The notes under the pieces: generated by a model
The model's database searches: none
What the model saw: only the letters and a program-made list of their open reading frames with translations
What the model was told of the DNA's origin: nothing
Shown here: positions 17,037-25,527 of the stretch, in pieces
Numbering within the stretch: the first letter of the stretch is position 1
Layout of the letters: every line of letters starts with the position of its first letter
Assembly: GCF_000429405.1 (NCBI RefSeq)
Contig: NZ_AUBU01000001.1
Coordinates: forward strand, 1-64,000
Length of the DNA: 64,000 nt
Reading direction: 5' to 3'
DNA from: Algoriphagus marincola DSM 16067
Lineage (GTDB): Bacteria > Bacteroidota > Bacteroidia > Cytophagales > Cyclobacteriaceae
Made by a program: the position numbers and the translations under genes

Positions 17037-17666
17037 TTAGAGCGATAAATAAAAAGAAAGTTTGTCGCTCCACATTTTGCCTTTATAGAAGTGGAAAAGA
17101 ACTTTTGCGAGGTCCGCTTGGTAATTTTTTGTGGTGACTAATAGGGTGCAGTCATGCTTAACGGCATATGACCAAAAGTCCCCAATCCGCAGAAAATTGA
17201 ACTTGATGAAACTTGTTTCCCGGGTAGATTTGGATACTAGTTGAATCAGCTCTTGTTCCTCCTTTATTTTCGATTTGGGAATAAATGAAGGAGAGATGAT
17301 CGTCGCTTTGCTATTCCGTATTTTGTTCTGAAATAGTTTGATGTAATTTTTGATGAGGCGAAATGAATGAGGTGTGCCATCGTAATGGAAAAGCAAATGT
17401 TGGGTAGAAAAATTCGGTACAAATAGCAAAACGGGAATTTCGCAAACCTCTTTTTCCAATGGGACAGGTAATTCTTCCTGATGAAGCCAGTCCAAAACCT
17501 TGTTAAGATTGACGGTAATTAAGGAAGGCTCCCCATCCTTAGGATCGCAGAGTATTTCTTCTTCCTTGCCCGGCCAAAAGTCAGTTGTCAGAACAGGGCA
17601 ATTGTATTCATGAAGAATAGTTTCAGGAATATGAAATTTGGTGGCGTAGGATTCTTTGAGCTCCAT
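17037..17666 (-). CDS. Universal-stress-like protein, FNR-type promoter
   Basis: 209 aa, no signal peptide or membrane segment. I do not recognise it firmly. The LLFHYDGTPHSFRLIKNYIKLF-type segment near residue 92 resembles the DGS-S-xAI-xxF region of Bacteroidota universal stress (alpha-hydrolase fold) proteins, and a second beta-alpha unit ends with HDCTLLVTTKNY near 175-186. A nucleotide-binding glycine loop is not seen. Gene context supports a low-oxygen role: an FNR-type palindrome lies 70 bases before it and the cco operon starts 71 bases after it on the same strand. It could share a transcript with ccoI. Confidence 0.5.
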   Translation of the reverse strand: MELKESYATKFHIPETILHEYNCPVLTTDFWPGKEEEILCDPKDGEPSLITVNLNKVLDWLHQEELPVPLEKEVCEIPVLLFVPNFSTQHLLFHYDGTPHSFRLIKNYIKLFQNKIRNSKATIISPSFIPKSKIKEEQELIQLVSKSTRETSFIKFNFLRIGDFWSYAVKHDCTLLVTTKNYQADLAKVLFHFYKGKMWSDKLSFYLSL

Positions 17667-17683
17667 AGTTTCTTGAGATTATT

Positions 17684-17691
17684 CAAAACTA
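17684..17691 (-). promoter_or_regulatory. -7 promoter element of the stress-like gene
   Basis: TAGTTTTG on the minus strand is a perfect match to the Bacteroidota -7 consensus TAnnTTTG. It predicts a transcript start near 17677, about 10 bases before the ATG. The FNR-type palindrome centre is 51.5 bases further upstream, the same spacing as at hemN. Confidence 0.6.
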
Positions 17692-17735
17692 CTGCGCCCC
17701 TCCCAGTCACGGTCTGACTAAACCCATGAGCAAAC

Positions 17736-17749
17736 CTGATAAAAATCAG
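17736..17749. promoter_or_regulatory. FNR/CRP-type palindrome upstream of the stress-like gene
   Basis: Perfect palindrome CTGAT-AAAA-ATCAG, the exact reverse complement of the hemN site. Centre at about -65 from the predicted start of the minus-strand gene at 17037-17666. No other gene start is near, so it is assigned to that gene. Confidence 0.75.
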
Positions 17750-17777
17750 TTTATTTGAGTTTTATCAGGGTTTGACC

Positions 17778-17802
17778 AAAAAAAAGAGGGCTAAGGCCCT
17801 CT
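17778..17802 (-). terminator. Intrinsic terminator after the 162-aa lipoprotein gene
   Basis: Minus-strand hairpin AGAGGGC / GCCCTCT, 7 bp with a 4-base loop, followed by eight T. It lies 23 bases after the lipoprotein stop codon and isolates that gene from the FNR-type promoter downstream. Confidence 0.88.
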
Positions 17803-17825
17803 GAATGATTGATTTATCGCTGAGT

Positions 17826-18314
17826 TTAATCTTTCACGAGATTGAAAACATAGCTTCCTGCCACTGCCTGCACACCAAATACTCTAGCCCCTGGGGCAGG
17901 AATATTAAACTCTAGTCGAAGGTTATTGCCTGTCTGAGTAAAGGAGATTTCCCGTCCTGCTGCGGGCTTGCTTCCTGTCAAAGTAAATTTGTCAAAATTG
18001 GTACCGGCAAAGCTCCAATTCCCTGAATTGTCAAAAAGATCATTATTGTTTCGAGAAGTGTAGGTCCTCGAAGAGCCTGAGTTGAGAATTAGTTCAAAAT
18101 TCTGATAAAGGTCCGTAACAGTGTTTCCACTTCGAGTCACAGATCCTCCACCTGCTATACTCCAGGATTGAGTACCAGTACCTGTAAGGGCTTCGATTGC
18201 CAATTCTTCAGGGGTTTTCTGAGGCGGTTGCGGTGTAGGGTCATCACCACCACAAGCTGATGAAAAAATCACCAGAAGCATCAAAGCGAAAAGAGAGGAA
18301 AGATTTCTGTTCAT
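17826..18314 (-). CDS. Hypothetical lipoprotein
   Basis: 162 aa. Signal peptide with lipobox FSSAC (Cys about 21) followed by GGDDPTPQPPQ, a flexible acidic/proline linker of the sort that directs Bacteroidota lipoproteins to the cell surface. The rest is Gly/Ser/Asn/Thr-rich and predicted beta; a repeated pattern of short strands suggests a small beta barrel or sandwich, perhaps lipocalin-like. I do not recognise a family. It is a single gene with its own terminator. Confidence 0.65.
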   Translation of the reverse strand: MNRNLSSLFALMLLVIFSSACGGDDPTPQPPQKTPEELAIEALTGTGTQSWSIAGGGSVTRSGNTVTDLYQNFELILNSGSSRTYTSRNNNDLFDNSGNWSFAGTNFDKFTLTGSKPAAGREISFTQTGNNLRLEFNIPAPGARVFGVQAVAGSYVFNLVKD

Positions 18315-18373
18315 ACTGATATTAAATTAGAACTTTAAAATTAGCCATATCTGTCTAAGTTCAAAGCTAGGTC

Positions 18374-18994
18374 TCATTTATAATTCTCTAAGACTAGTTT
18401 TTGTTCGCAAAAATCAAATTCGCGAGGCTCGTTTGAGCAGATTACAAGGATTTTATCACCCTGAAATTTTTTAATCATTTCCCGATACCAGTCGATTCCT
18501 CTGATATCTAAATTGGAGGTTGGTTCGTCTAGAAAGACAATACCTACATCCGATATCATAGCCAGGATCAACTTCAGGCGTTGTTTCATTCCTGAGCTGA
18601 ATTGAGAAACCATTTTTTGGCTATGTTCTTCCAAATAAGCAATCCGTATGATTTCCTCAGGAGTCATGCCATTGATAGGCTGTTTGAAGCGGAAGTGAAA
18701 TTGAATTAGCTCTTCAAGGGTGAACTCCTCAGGTAGCTCCAAATAGGGGGCTGCTATACTAAGGTGTCGAAACCAATCCCCTTCATCTACATTTTTGCCT
18801 TCGAAATTGAAGTTGATTTTACCAGAAGTTAGCGGGATAGATCCAGTAAGGCATTTGAGAAGGGTAGACTTTCCAGAACCATTACTTCCGGTAATAGCCA
18901 ACTTATCCTTTGGCTTCAGAACTAGGGATAGTTCTTTGAATATCCATTCGTATTGGAAGCGCTTTGATGCTTTCTCTACACCTATCTCAAGCAT
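18374..18994 (-). CDS. ABC transporter ATP-binding protein
   Basis: 206 aa, one ABC ATPase domain. Walker A GSNGSGKST (about 37-45), signature FSSGMKQRL (about 131-139), Walker B VGIVFLDEPTSNLD (about 151-164). Short size resembles CcmA-type single-domain ATPases. The start is 2 bases after lpxA and the gene ends the lipid A operon; a permease gene is not adjacent, so its partner and substrate are unknown. Lipid or lipid A precursor export is one possibility suggested only by position. Confidence 0.85.
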   Translation of the reverse strand: MLEIGVEKASKRFQYEWIFKELSLVLKPKDKLAITGSNGSGKSTLLKCLTGSIPLTSGKINFNFEGKNVDEGDWFRHLSIAAPYLELPEEFTLEELIQFHFRFKQPINGMTPEEIIRIAYLEEHSQKMVSQFSSGMKQRLKLILAMISDVGIVFLDEPTSNLDIRGIDWYREMIKKFQGDKILVICSNEPREFDFCEQKLVLENYK

Positions 18995-18996
18995 GC

Positions 18997-19776
18997 TTAA
19001 TGGATGTAACCCTTCATGACTCCTCGCTCGGAGGACCTGATGAAATTCAGAATTTCATCCCGTTCTTTGGTTGCAGGTAGGTTAATTTCAATTTCCTCCA
19101 GAGCTCTTGAATTATTCATGCTATTGAGGAAAAGGAACCGATAAACCTCCTGAATATGAGCAATCGACTCAGATGAAAAGCCTCTTCTTCTCAAGCCTAA
19201 AGAATTGACTCCGGCATAGGAGAGAGGTTCTCTCGCTGCTTTGGTAAATGGGGGGACATCTTTTCGTACCAAAGATCCGCCAGAGATCATGGAATGCATG
19301 CCAATTTTGACAAATTGATGGATAGCGCTAGAACCACCCACAATAGCCCAATCGTCGATGGATACATGACCAGCAATTTGCACGGAGTTGGCGATGATTA
19401 CATGACTTCCAATCACACAGTCATGAGCCACATGGACGTAAGCCATTAGTAGACAATTGCTTCCGATTACTGTGGTTTGCTTATCTACAGTTCCTCTGCT
19501 TATAGTGACACATTCTCGGATGGTGGTATTGTCTCCGATGACAACGGTGGACTCTTCCCCTTGAAACTTGAGGTCTTGCGGAATTCCTGCGATGACAGCT
19601 CCCGGAAAAATTTTACAGTTTTTGCCGATTCTCGCTCCCGGAAAAATAGTAACGTTTGGACCAATCCAAGTACCTTCACCTATCTCGACATTTTCATGAA
19701 TCATCGTGAAAGGGTCGATTTGTACATTCTTCCCAATTGTTGCCTTGGGATCTATGTGGGCCATTGGACTGATCAT
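18997..19776 (-). CDS. lpxA: UDP-N-acetylglucosamine acyltransferase LpxA
   Basis: 259 aa. First step of lipid A synthesis: transfers a 3-hydroxyacyl chain from ACP to UDP-GlcNAc. The N-terminal two thirds is a left-handed beta helix of hexapeptide repeats (IGKNVQIDPF, IGEGTWIGPN and so on). The catalytic His lies in the AHDCVIGSHV segment (near 122). The C-terminal helical part is typical of LpxA. It overlaps the end of lpxC-fabZ by 4 bases (ATGA), so the two are coupled. Confidence 0.95.
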   Translation of the reverse strand: MISPMAHIDPKATIGKNVQIDPFTMIHENVEIGEGTWIGPNVTIFPGARIGKNCKIFPGAVIAGIPQDLKFQGEESTVVIGDNTTIRECVTISRGTVDKQTTVIGSNCLLMAYVHVAHDCVIGSHVIIANSVQIAGHVSIDDWAIVGGSSAIHQFVKIGMHSMISGGSLVRKDVPPFTKAAREPLSYAGVNSLGLRRRGFSSESIAHIQEVYRFLFLNSMNNSRALEEIEINLPATKERDEILNFIRSSERGVMKGYIH

Positions 19777-21167
19777 GATTCTTTACGAGTTATACTTGCT
19801 GTCATTACTGCCTCGCATACGAGTGTATTTCCGACGTAGGCTTCTCCTCTCATTTTAGCGATTCCTCTTCGAATAGGTGCAAGCAATTCACATTTGAATA
19901 TAAGTGTATCTCCCGGAAGAACCATCTTTCGGAATTTGCAGCTTTCTATTCCCAAGAAATAAGTCCAGTAATTTTCTGGATCGTCTACGGTGCTTAGAAC
20001 CAGGATCCCGCCCGTCTGTGCCATAGCTTCTACCTGCAATACTCCCGGCATCACGGGGTTTCCTGGAAAATGGCCTAGAAAGAATGGCTCATTCATAGTC
20101 ACGTTCTTTACACCGGCTACCACTGTGTCATCCAGATAGATTACTTTATCTAGTAGCTGAAATGGATATCGATGCGGAAGGATATTGCTGATTTGATTGA
20201 TATCCATCACCGGCGGAAGCTTGGGGTCATAGTAAGGGATATGGGAGGAGGATGCCTTTTCCATGGCCCTTTTGATTTTTTTTGCAAAAGCCACATTGGC
20301 AGCATGCCCAGGTCTGGCAGCTAAAATTTGGGCTTTCAGTGGTCTTCCTACCAAAGCTAGGTCACCTACTACATCCAAAAGTTTGTGTCTTGCAGGCTCA
20401 TTTTTATATCGAAGGTCCACATTGTTTAGAATACCCTCTTTTTTGACTTCCACATGTTGCTTGTTAAACATCTTCGCCAGATGCTGCAACTCATCTTTCT
20501 CTACGACTCGATCTACCACCACGATGGCGTTATTCAAATCTCCACCTTTAATAAGGTTAGAGTTGTAGAGCATTTCCAGCTCATGCAAAAAACAAAAAGT
20601 CCTGCATGAAGCGATTTCAGATTTGAATTGACTGATATCCGTGATGGAGGCATGTTGGCTTCCTAAAACAGGTGAATTGTAGTCCACCATGACAGTCACT
20701 CGGTAATTATCTGTCGGTAAGGCTACCATTTCCACTTCGCGAGAAGCGTCTTTATACTGAATGCTTTCTTGTACCTCGAAGAATCTTCTCAACGCATTTT
20801 GCTCCTCAAATCCTGCATCTTCCAGGACTTCGATGAATTGGATGGAAGAGCCATCCATAATCGGAGGTTCTGGACCGTCCAATTGAATCAAGACATTGTC
20901 AACTTCCAATCCTACAAGTGCTGCCAGAACGTGCTCCACCGTGTAAACCCTAGCTCCATTTTGCTCCAAAGTGGTACCTCGGGAAACATCCACCACCAGG
21001 TCACAGTCAGCATCCACTGTAGGTCGACCTTCGAGATCTATTCTTTGAAACTTGATTCCGTGATTGGGAGGAGCAGGTAAGAAGGTCATGTTGGAGATGA
21101 CTCCTGTGTGAAGTCCGACTCCTGACAGTTCTACTTGCTTCTTTATGGTATGTTGTTTTACTTTCAT
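19773..21167 (-). CDS. lpxC/fabZ: Bifunctional LpxC deacetylase / FabZ dehydratase
   Basis: 464 aa. Residues 1 to about 305 are LpxC, the Zn-dependent deacetylase committing to lipid A; metal ligands lie in YTVEHVLAAL and in ARHKLLDVVGD. Residues about 320-464 are FabZ, the 3-hydroxyacyl-ACP dehydratase, with catalytic His in ILPHRYPFQLLD and Glu in GHFPGNPVMPGVLQVEAMAQ. The fusion is standard in Bacteroidota and links lipid A to fatty acid synthesis, which compete for the same hydroxyacyl-ACP. It starts 39 bases after lpxD and overlaps lpxA. Confidence 0.96.
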   Translation of the reverse strand: MKVKQHTIKKQVELSGVGLHTGVISNMTFLPAPPNHGIKFQRIDLEGRPTVDADCDLVVDVSRGTTLEQNGARVYTVEHVLAALVGLEVDNVLIQLDGPEPPIMDGSSIQFIEVLEDAGFEEQNALRRFFEVQESIQYKDASREVEMVALPTDNYRVTVMVDYNSPVLGSQHASITDISQFKSEIASCRTFCFLHELEMLYNSNLIKGGDLNNAIVVVDRVVEKDELQHLAKMFNKQHVEVKKEGILNNVDLRYKNEPARHKLLDVVGDLALVGRPLKAQILAARPGHAANVAFAKKIKRAMEKASSSHIPYYDPKLPPVMDINQISNILPHRYPFQLLDKVIYLDDTVVAGVKNVTMNEPFFLGHFPGNPVMPGVLQVEAMAQTGGILVLSTVDDPENYWTYFLGIESCKFRKMVLPGDTLIFKCELLAPIRRGIAKMRGEAYVGNTLVCEAVMTASITRKES

Positions 21168-21206
21168 CGTGTTGGTTAAGCAGTTAGATAGCTTTGGGGC
21201 GCAAAA

Positions 21207-22229
21207 TTAAGCCTTTTTTTCGAGTTCTTTGAGTCTCTTCTCCAGCTCTTCAAGATTTTTGAAGAGAGAATAGGACTTGAGAAACTGCTTCATGTCCATT
21301 CCCATGTAGCCAAAAAGAGTCTGTCCAGGCTTTTTGATTGACTTACTTACGCCTGTATTTGCGCCGATGGTGGTCTTTTCGGCAATCTTAATGTGCCCCA
21401 CAATACCTGCCTTTCCTGCGAGGACTGAGTTTTTTCCAATTTCTGTAGAGCCGGAAATACCAGCTTGGGCGGCGACCACTGTATTTTCACCGATGATTAC
21501 ATTATGAGCAACTTGGACCAAGTTGTCGATTTTAGCTCCTTTTTGGATGATAGTAGAGCCCATAGTGGCGCAGTCTACGGTCGTATTGGCTCCTATGCTT
21601 ACATGATCTTCTAAAATTACATTGCCGATTTGTGGGATGGCTTTGTAGCTTCCATCTTCCTGAGGAGCAAAACCAAAACCTTCCGAACCAACTACAGCAC
21701 CCGGATGAATCTCGCAATGATTGCCTAATACCGAGCCATCACAAATTTTGGCACCAGGATGTATGATGCAATTATCTCCAATTGTGACTTTGTTGCCGAT
21801 ATATGCGTGAGGATGAATTTTTACCCCATTTCCGATTTGACACTTTTTACCGATGTAGGAAAAAGCCCCTCTGTAGTGACCATCCCCGATTTGACTGCTT
21901 GGGTCCATATAGCTCGGCTCTTCCACACCCGATTGGGAATTTTTGGTAAACTGAGCGTAGGTTTCGAGAATTTGGGTAAAACTTGAGTAGGCGTCTTTTA
22001 CTCGGATGAGATTCGTTTTATAGGGTTTTTTGGGAGTGAAATTTTGAGAGACAATGACAGCAGAAGCCGCAGTTTCGTATAAAAAAGCCTCATATTTTTC
22101 ATTGGCTAAAAAGCTTACCCCTCCTGCCTTACCTTCCTGAATTTTATCCAGTCTATTGACTTTTATTTGAGGATCTCCCTCGACGGTGCCTTGGAGAAGT
22201 TCGGCTAGCTGCCCAAGCGTAAATTCCAT
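21207..22229 (-). CDS. lpxD: UDP-3-O-acylglucosamine N-acyltransferase LpxD
   Basis: 340 aa. Adds the second hydroxyacyl chain to the lipid A precursor. An N-terminal uridine-binding domain (about 1-100) is followed by many hexapeptide repeats (about 105-300) and a short C-terminal helix rich in Lys/Glu. The segment VQVAHNVIIGENT (near 238-250) holds the probable catalytic His. It starts 14 bases after the HD gene and is followed by lpxC-fabZ at 39 bases, all in one operon. Confidence 0.95.
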   Translation of the reverse strand: MEFTLGQLAELLQGTVEGDPQIKVNRLDKIQEGKAGGVSFLANEKYEAFLYETAASAVIVSQNFTPKKPYKTNLIRVKDAYSSFTQILETYAQFTKNSQSGVEEPSYMDPSSQIGDGHYRGAFSYIGKKCQIGNGVKIHPHAYIGNKVTIGDNCIIHPGAKICDGSVLGNHCEIHPGAVVGSEGFGFAPQEDGSYKAIPQIGNVILEDHVSIGANTTVDCATMGSTIIQKGAKIDNLVQVAHNVIIGENTVVAAQAGISGSTEIGKNSVLAGKAGIVGHIKIAEKTTIGANTGVSKSIKKPGQTLFGYMGMDMKQFLKSYSLFKNLEELEKRLKELEKKA

Positions 22230-22243
22230 AAAGCGTAAGTATT

Positions 22244-23476
22244 TTAAGGTTTTAAAATTAGGGTTTTAGCCTTACAAACGTAATGCTTCTCAACTATTTT
22301 GCTCATGATTTGAATATTTGGCAAGTCAGCAGCATCGGCTACATCAACCACTTTCCCCTTTTTTGTGAGGATCGAAATCCTATCCTTGGCTAGATACCCA
22401 TAATTACTCAAGGTACCAGCCGAGAAAAAATAGGGTAGATGTTCTTTGGGGACTTTAAGCTTTTTAATGGTTTTTTCTTCGAGAATTCCGATTTCTTCTT
22501 TTTCGAAGGGAATATTGGAAAGTTGGATCTTGAAAAGATTTCTAGTCAAAAACATCCTGGAAATATTCGCCAAAACATAGTCAGAGGAGTTTTTCCATAG
22601 TTTGATCGCTCCCCAAATGTCCAAATCATCAAGCTCCAGGAAGATCCGTAGCAATTCCGGGTTGGTCTGAAAGTCCGATTCAGTGATTTTGTGCCCAAGC
22701 AAAAAGTCAAATTCATCGGTGATCCCAAAGATTTTGTCCTCAGCCTTCAGGTCCTTTGCTCGCTGGATCAGGTTGATAAGCATTTTTTCAGCGCAGACTG
22801 TCGTCTTGTGCAGATAGACCTGCCAGTACATTAGTCGACGGGCACTCAGAAAGTTTTCGATGGAATAAATCCCTTTTTCTTCGATAACTATTCGGTCATT
22901 TTTGACATCCATCATTTTGATGATCCGATCAGCGCCGATAGTCCCTTCGGATACGCCAGTAAAAAAACAATCCCGCTGCAAATAGTCCAAGCGATCAATA
23001 TCCAGCTGGCTGGAAACGAGTTGGTGGAAGAACTTCCGCTCATATTGATTTTTGAAAATTTTCAAAGTGAGATCAAGTCTTCCTCCTAGTTCTCGATTGA
23101 GCATTTCGATTATCAAAATCGAAAGCTTTTCATGGGGTATAGATCTGAGAAGGCTGTATTCCAAAGCATGTGAAAACGGTCCATGACCGATATCATGAAG
23201 GAGAATCGCAATCAAAGTAGCTTCAAATTCTTCGTCGGATATTTCAATACCTTTGGTTCGGAGATGATCTAGTGTCACATGCATGAGATGCATGGCGCCA
23301 AGTGCGTGGTGGAATCGCGTATGTAAAGCACCGGGATAGACAAAATCAGTCAAACCCAATTGCTTGATCCGGCGTAATCTCTGAAAGTATGGGTGGTCAA
23401 TGATCTCAAAAATCAATTCACTTGGAATTGTAATAAAACCATAAACTGGATCATTGAGTATTTTCTGGCTTTTCAA
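22244..23476 (-). CDS. HD-domain phosphohydrolase, dGTPase/SAMHD1-like
   Basis: 410 aa, TTG start (no ATG fits the conserved N-terminus). HD motif ligands: FHHALGAMHL (first His), ILLHDIGHGPFSHALE (HD pair, near 94-108) and LDIDRLDYLQRD (final Asp). The opening ILNDPVYGFITIP and the RLRRIKQLG segment match the dGTPase-like HD proteins that are widely found beside lpxD in Bacteroidota. Expected activity is hydrolysis of a (deoxy)nucleoside triphosphate, not shown here. First gene of the lipid A operon; its promoter region overlaps that of the divergent porX. Confidence 0.87.
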   Translation of the reverse strand: MKSQKILNDPVYGFITIPSELIFEIIDHPYFQRLRRIKQLGLTDFVYPGALHTRFHHALGAMHLMHVTLDHLRTKGIEISDEEFEATLIAILLHDIGHGPFSHALEYSLLRSIPHEKLSILIIEMLNRELGGRLDLTLKIFKNQYERKFFHQLVSSQLDIDRLDYLQRDCFFTGVSEGTIGADRIIKMMDVKNDRIVIEEKGIYSIENFLSARRLMYWQVYLHKTTVCAEKMLINLIQRAKDLKAEDKIFGITDEFDFLLGHKITESDFQTNPELLRIFLELDDLDIWGAIKLWKNSSDYVLANISRMFLTRNLFKIQLSNIPFEKEEIGILEEKTIKKLKVPKEHLPYFFSAGTLSNYGYLAKDRISILTKKGKVVDVADAADLPNIQIMSKIVEKHYVCKAKTLILKP

Positions 23477-23486
23477 GGAGGCCTGT

Positions 23487-23516
23487 TTTGTTTACCCAAA
23501 AGTAATTATAATTTTA
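23487..23516 (+). promoter_or_regulatory. porX promoter, overlapping a divergent one
   Basis: TTTG (23487-23490), an 18-base spacer, and TAATTTTA (23509-23516) fit the Bacteroidota promoter consensus; start near 23523, about 12 bases before the porX ATG. On the minus strand a perfect TACTTTTG (23497-23504) with TTG 23 bases before it faces the HD gene. The two core promoters overlap physically, so use of one should exclude the other. Confidence 0.6.
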
Positions 23517-23534
23517 AAAGAATCGGACAACACT

Positions 23535-25091
23535 ATGAACCAAAATGCCTCCATCCTCTGGGCAGATGATGAAATCGACCTGCTCAAACCCCATATTCTT
23601 TTTCTAGAACAGAAAGGTTATCAGATCACCACGGTCAATTCGGGTGTAGATGCTATTGAAGAAATCGAGAAAGGGATTTTTGATGTGGTTTTTTTAGATG
23701 AGATGATGCCAGGAATGACCGGATTGGAGACACTGCAGCAGATCAAGCAGATCAAACCTCAGATTCCCGTGGTGATGATCACCAAGAGCGAAGAAGAGCA
23801 TATTATGAATGATGCGATAGGAGGGAAGATCGCAGATTATCTGATCAAACCTCTCAATCCAAGTCAAATTTGGCTTTCAGTAAAAAAAATCCTTCAAAAT
23901 CGTCAGCTAATCGATCAGAAGACTACGATGAATTATCAGCAGGATTTTATGAATATTTCCATGGCAGTTGGAGATGCGGTTGATCATGAAGATTGGGCAA
24001 ATATTTATACCAAGCTGACCTATTGGGAACTCCAAATCGACGAGACGGAGAATAAAAGCATGAAGGAGGTTTTAGAGACTCAAAAGTCAGAGGCAGATGC
24101 CAATTTTGCTCGTTTTGTCAAGGAATCTTACCTGTCCTGGATGGAAGAAAAAAATCAGGAAAAGCCCTTGATTTCTCCGAATGTGATGAGAAAAAAGGTC
24201 TTTCCAAGAATTCAAAGTGGAAAACCGCTCTTTTTCATAGTCATTGACAATCTCAGACTCGATCAGTGGGAAGATATGGAATCCCTGCTTACTCCTTATT
24301 TCTCGATTGCTGAGAAGGAGACCTATTACAGTATTCTGCCTACGACCACTGCTTTTGCCAGAAATGCTCTTTTCAGTGGGATGATGCCTTTGGATATGGC
24401 TAGATTTTACCCTCAGTATTGGGAAAATGAAGATACAGACGAAGGCAAAAATAACTTTGAAGAAGAGTGGATTCGGATCAATCTGGAAAAAAACCGGCAA
24501 AAAATAAGATTTTCCTACACCAAAATTCTGCAGGCTGCTCATGGTAGAAGTGCAGTCGATCAGTTTCATACTATGTTGCAAAATGAGCTAAATGTATTGG
24601 TTTATAATTTTGTCGACATGGTCTCTCATGCTCGGACGGATATGAAGATGATTCGTGAGCTTGCTCCGGATGAATCCGCCTACAGATCACTGACCAAAAG
24701 CTGGTTTGAGCACTCGACGCTGTTTGAGATGCTAAAGAAAATTCAGCAAGCTGGGGCAGATGTAATTATCACCACTGACCACGGAACCAAGCGGGTCAAC
24801 AAGCCCTATCGAATCATCGGGGATAAAAACGTTACGACGAACCTCAGATACAAGCAGGGTAAAAACCTAAATTATGAGCCCGGGAAAGTTTTTGAGGTTT
24901 CGAAACCTGAAGAAGCCAAACTTCCCAAATTGAATGTTTCGAGTGCTTATGTATTCGCTGTGGAGGATTATTTCTTTGCCTATCCCAATAATTACAATTA
25001 TTATGTCAATTTTTACAAGGACACCTTTCAGCATGGAGGGATTTCTCTGGAAGAAATGATTGTCCCGATTGTCTATCTCAAATCAAAATAA
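23535..25091 (+). CDS. porX: PorX, response regulator with PglZ domain
   Basis: 518 aa from the ATG at 23535; an in-frame extension to 23454 would run through the promoter. Receiver domain (1-120) with DD at 11-12, phospho-acceptor Asp55 in FLDEMMPG and the Lys in VVMITKSEE. After a helical bundle (about 125-210) comes a PglZ/alkaline-phosphatase-fold domain (about 230-518) with IDNLRLDQW, TTTAFARNAL, TTDHGTKRV and the final QHGGISLEEMIVPIV. PorX is the regulator of type IX secretion genes and a phosphodiesterase acting on oligonucleotides. PorY and the secretion genes are not in the window. Its 3' end overlaps tsaE. Confidence 0.95.
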   Translation: MNQNASILWADDEIDLLKPHILFLEQKGYQITTVNSGVDAIEEIEKGIFDVVFLDEMMPGMTGLETLQQIKQIKPQIPVVMITKSEEEHIMNDAIGGKIADYLIKPLNPSQIWLSVKKILQNRQLIDQKTTMNYQQDFMNISMAVGDAVDHEDWANIYTKLTYWELQIDETENKSMKEVLETQKSEADANFARFVKESYLSWMEEKNQEKPLISPNVMRKKVFPRIQSGKPLFFIVIDNLRLDQWEDMESLLTPYFSIAEKETYYSILPTTTAFARNALFSGMMPLDMARFYPQYWENEDTDEGKNNFEEEWIRINLEKNRQKIRFSYTKILQAAHGRSAVDQFHTMLQNELNVLVYNFVDMVSHARTDMKMIRELAPDESAYRSLTKSWFEHSTLFEMLKKIQQAGADVIITTDHGTKRVNKPYRIIGDKNVTTNLRYKQGKNLNYEPGKVFEVSKPEEAKLPKLNVSSAYVFAVEDYFFAYPNNYNYYVNFYKDTFQHGGISLEEMIVPIVYLKSK

Positions 25092-25527
25092 TTCAGATTT
25101 GGACACAAAAATTTACGGAATAGACCAGCTTGATGACATCGCCTCTTGGGTGGTAGATAAGGCAGGAGAGGAACGAATTTGGGTATTCAAAGGTGAAATG
25201 GGGGCTGGAAAAACGACTCTTGTCAAAAGTATCGCTAAGCAGCTAAATGTCATTGATCCGATAAGTAGTCCGACCTTTGGCCTTGTCAATCATTACGAAA
25301 GGAATACAGGCGAGGAAATTTACCATTTTGACTTTTACCGAATAGAAGATTTCGATGAAGTCTTGGATATCGGAATAGAAGAGTATTTTTATAGTGGCAA
25401 TATTTGCTGGATAGAATGGCCAGAAAAGATTGCCCCATACCTTCCAGAGGAGTTTTTCTTAATAGAAATAGCTTATCTAGATACACAAACCCGAAAAATA
25501 ACCCTAGAACATTTCCATAATGCCTAG
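25060..25527 (+). CDS. tsaE: TsaE, ATPase for tRNA t6A modification
   Basis: 155 aa at most. P-loop ATPase needed for threonylcarbamoyladenosine at position 37 of ANN-decoding tRNAs. Walker A GEMGAGKTTL (about 47-56), switch region SSPTFGLVNHY, Walker-B-like CWIEWPEKI near 122. No ATG fits the N-terminus: the candidates are TTG at 25060, 25069 or 25099. The first two overlap the porX end by 20-30 bases, and 25099 leaves a 7-base gap. The exact start is undecided. The 3' end overlaps ald by 8 bases. Confidence 0.92.
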   Translation: MSRLSISNQNNSDLDTKIYGIDQLDDIASWVVDKAGEERIWVFKGEMGAGKTTLVKSIAKQLNVIDPISSPTFGLVNHYERNTGEEIYHFDFYRIEDFDEVLDIGIEEYFYSGNICWIEWPEKIAPYLPEEFFLIEIAYLDTQTRKITLEHFHNA

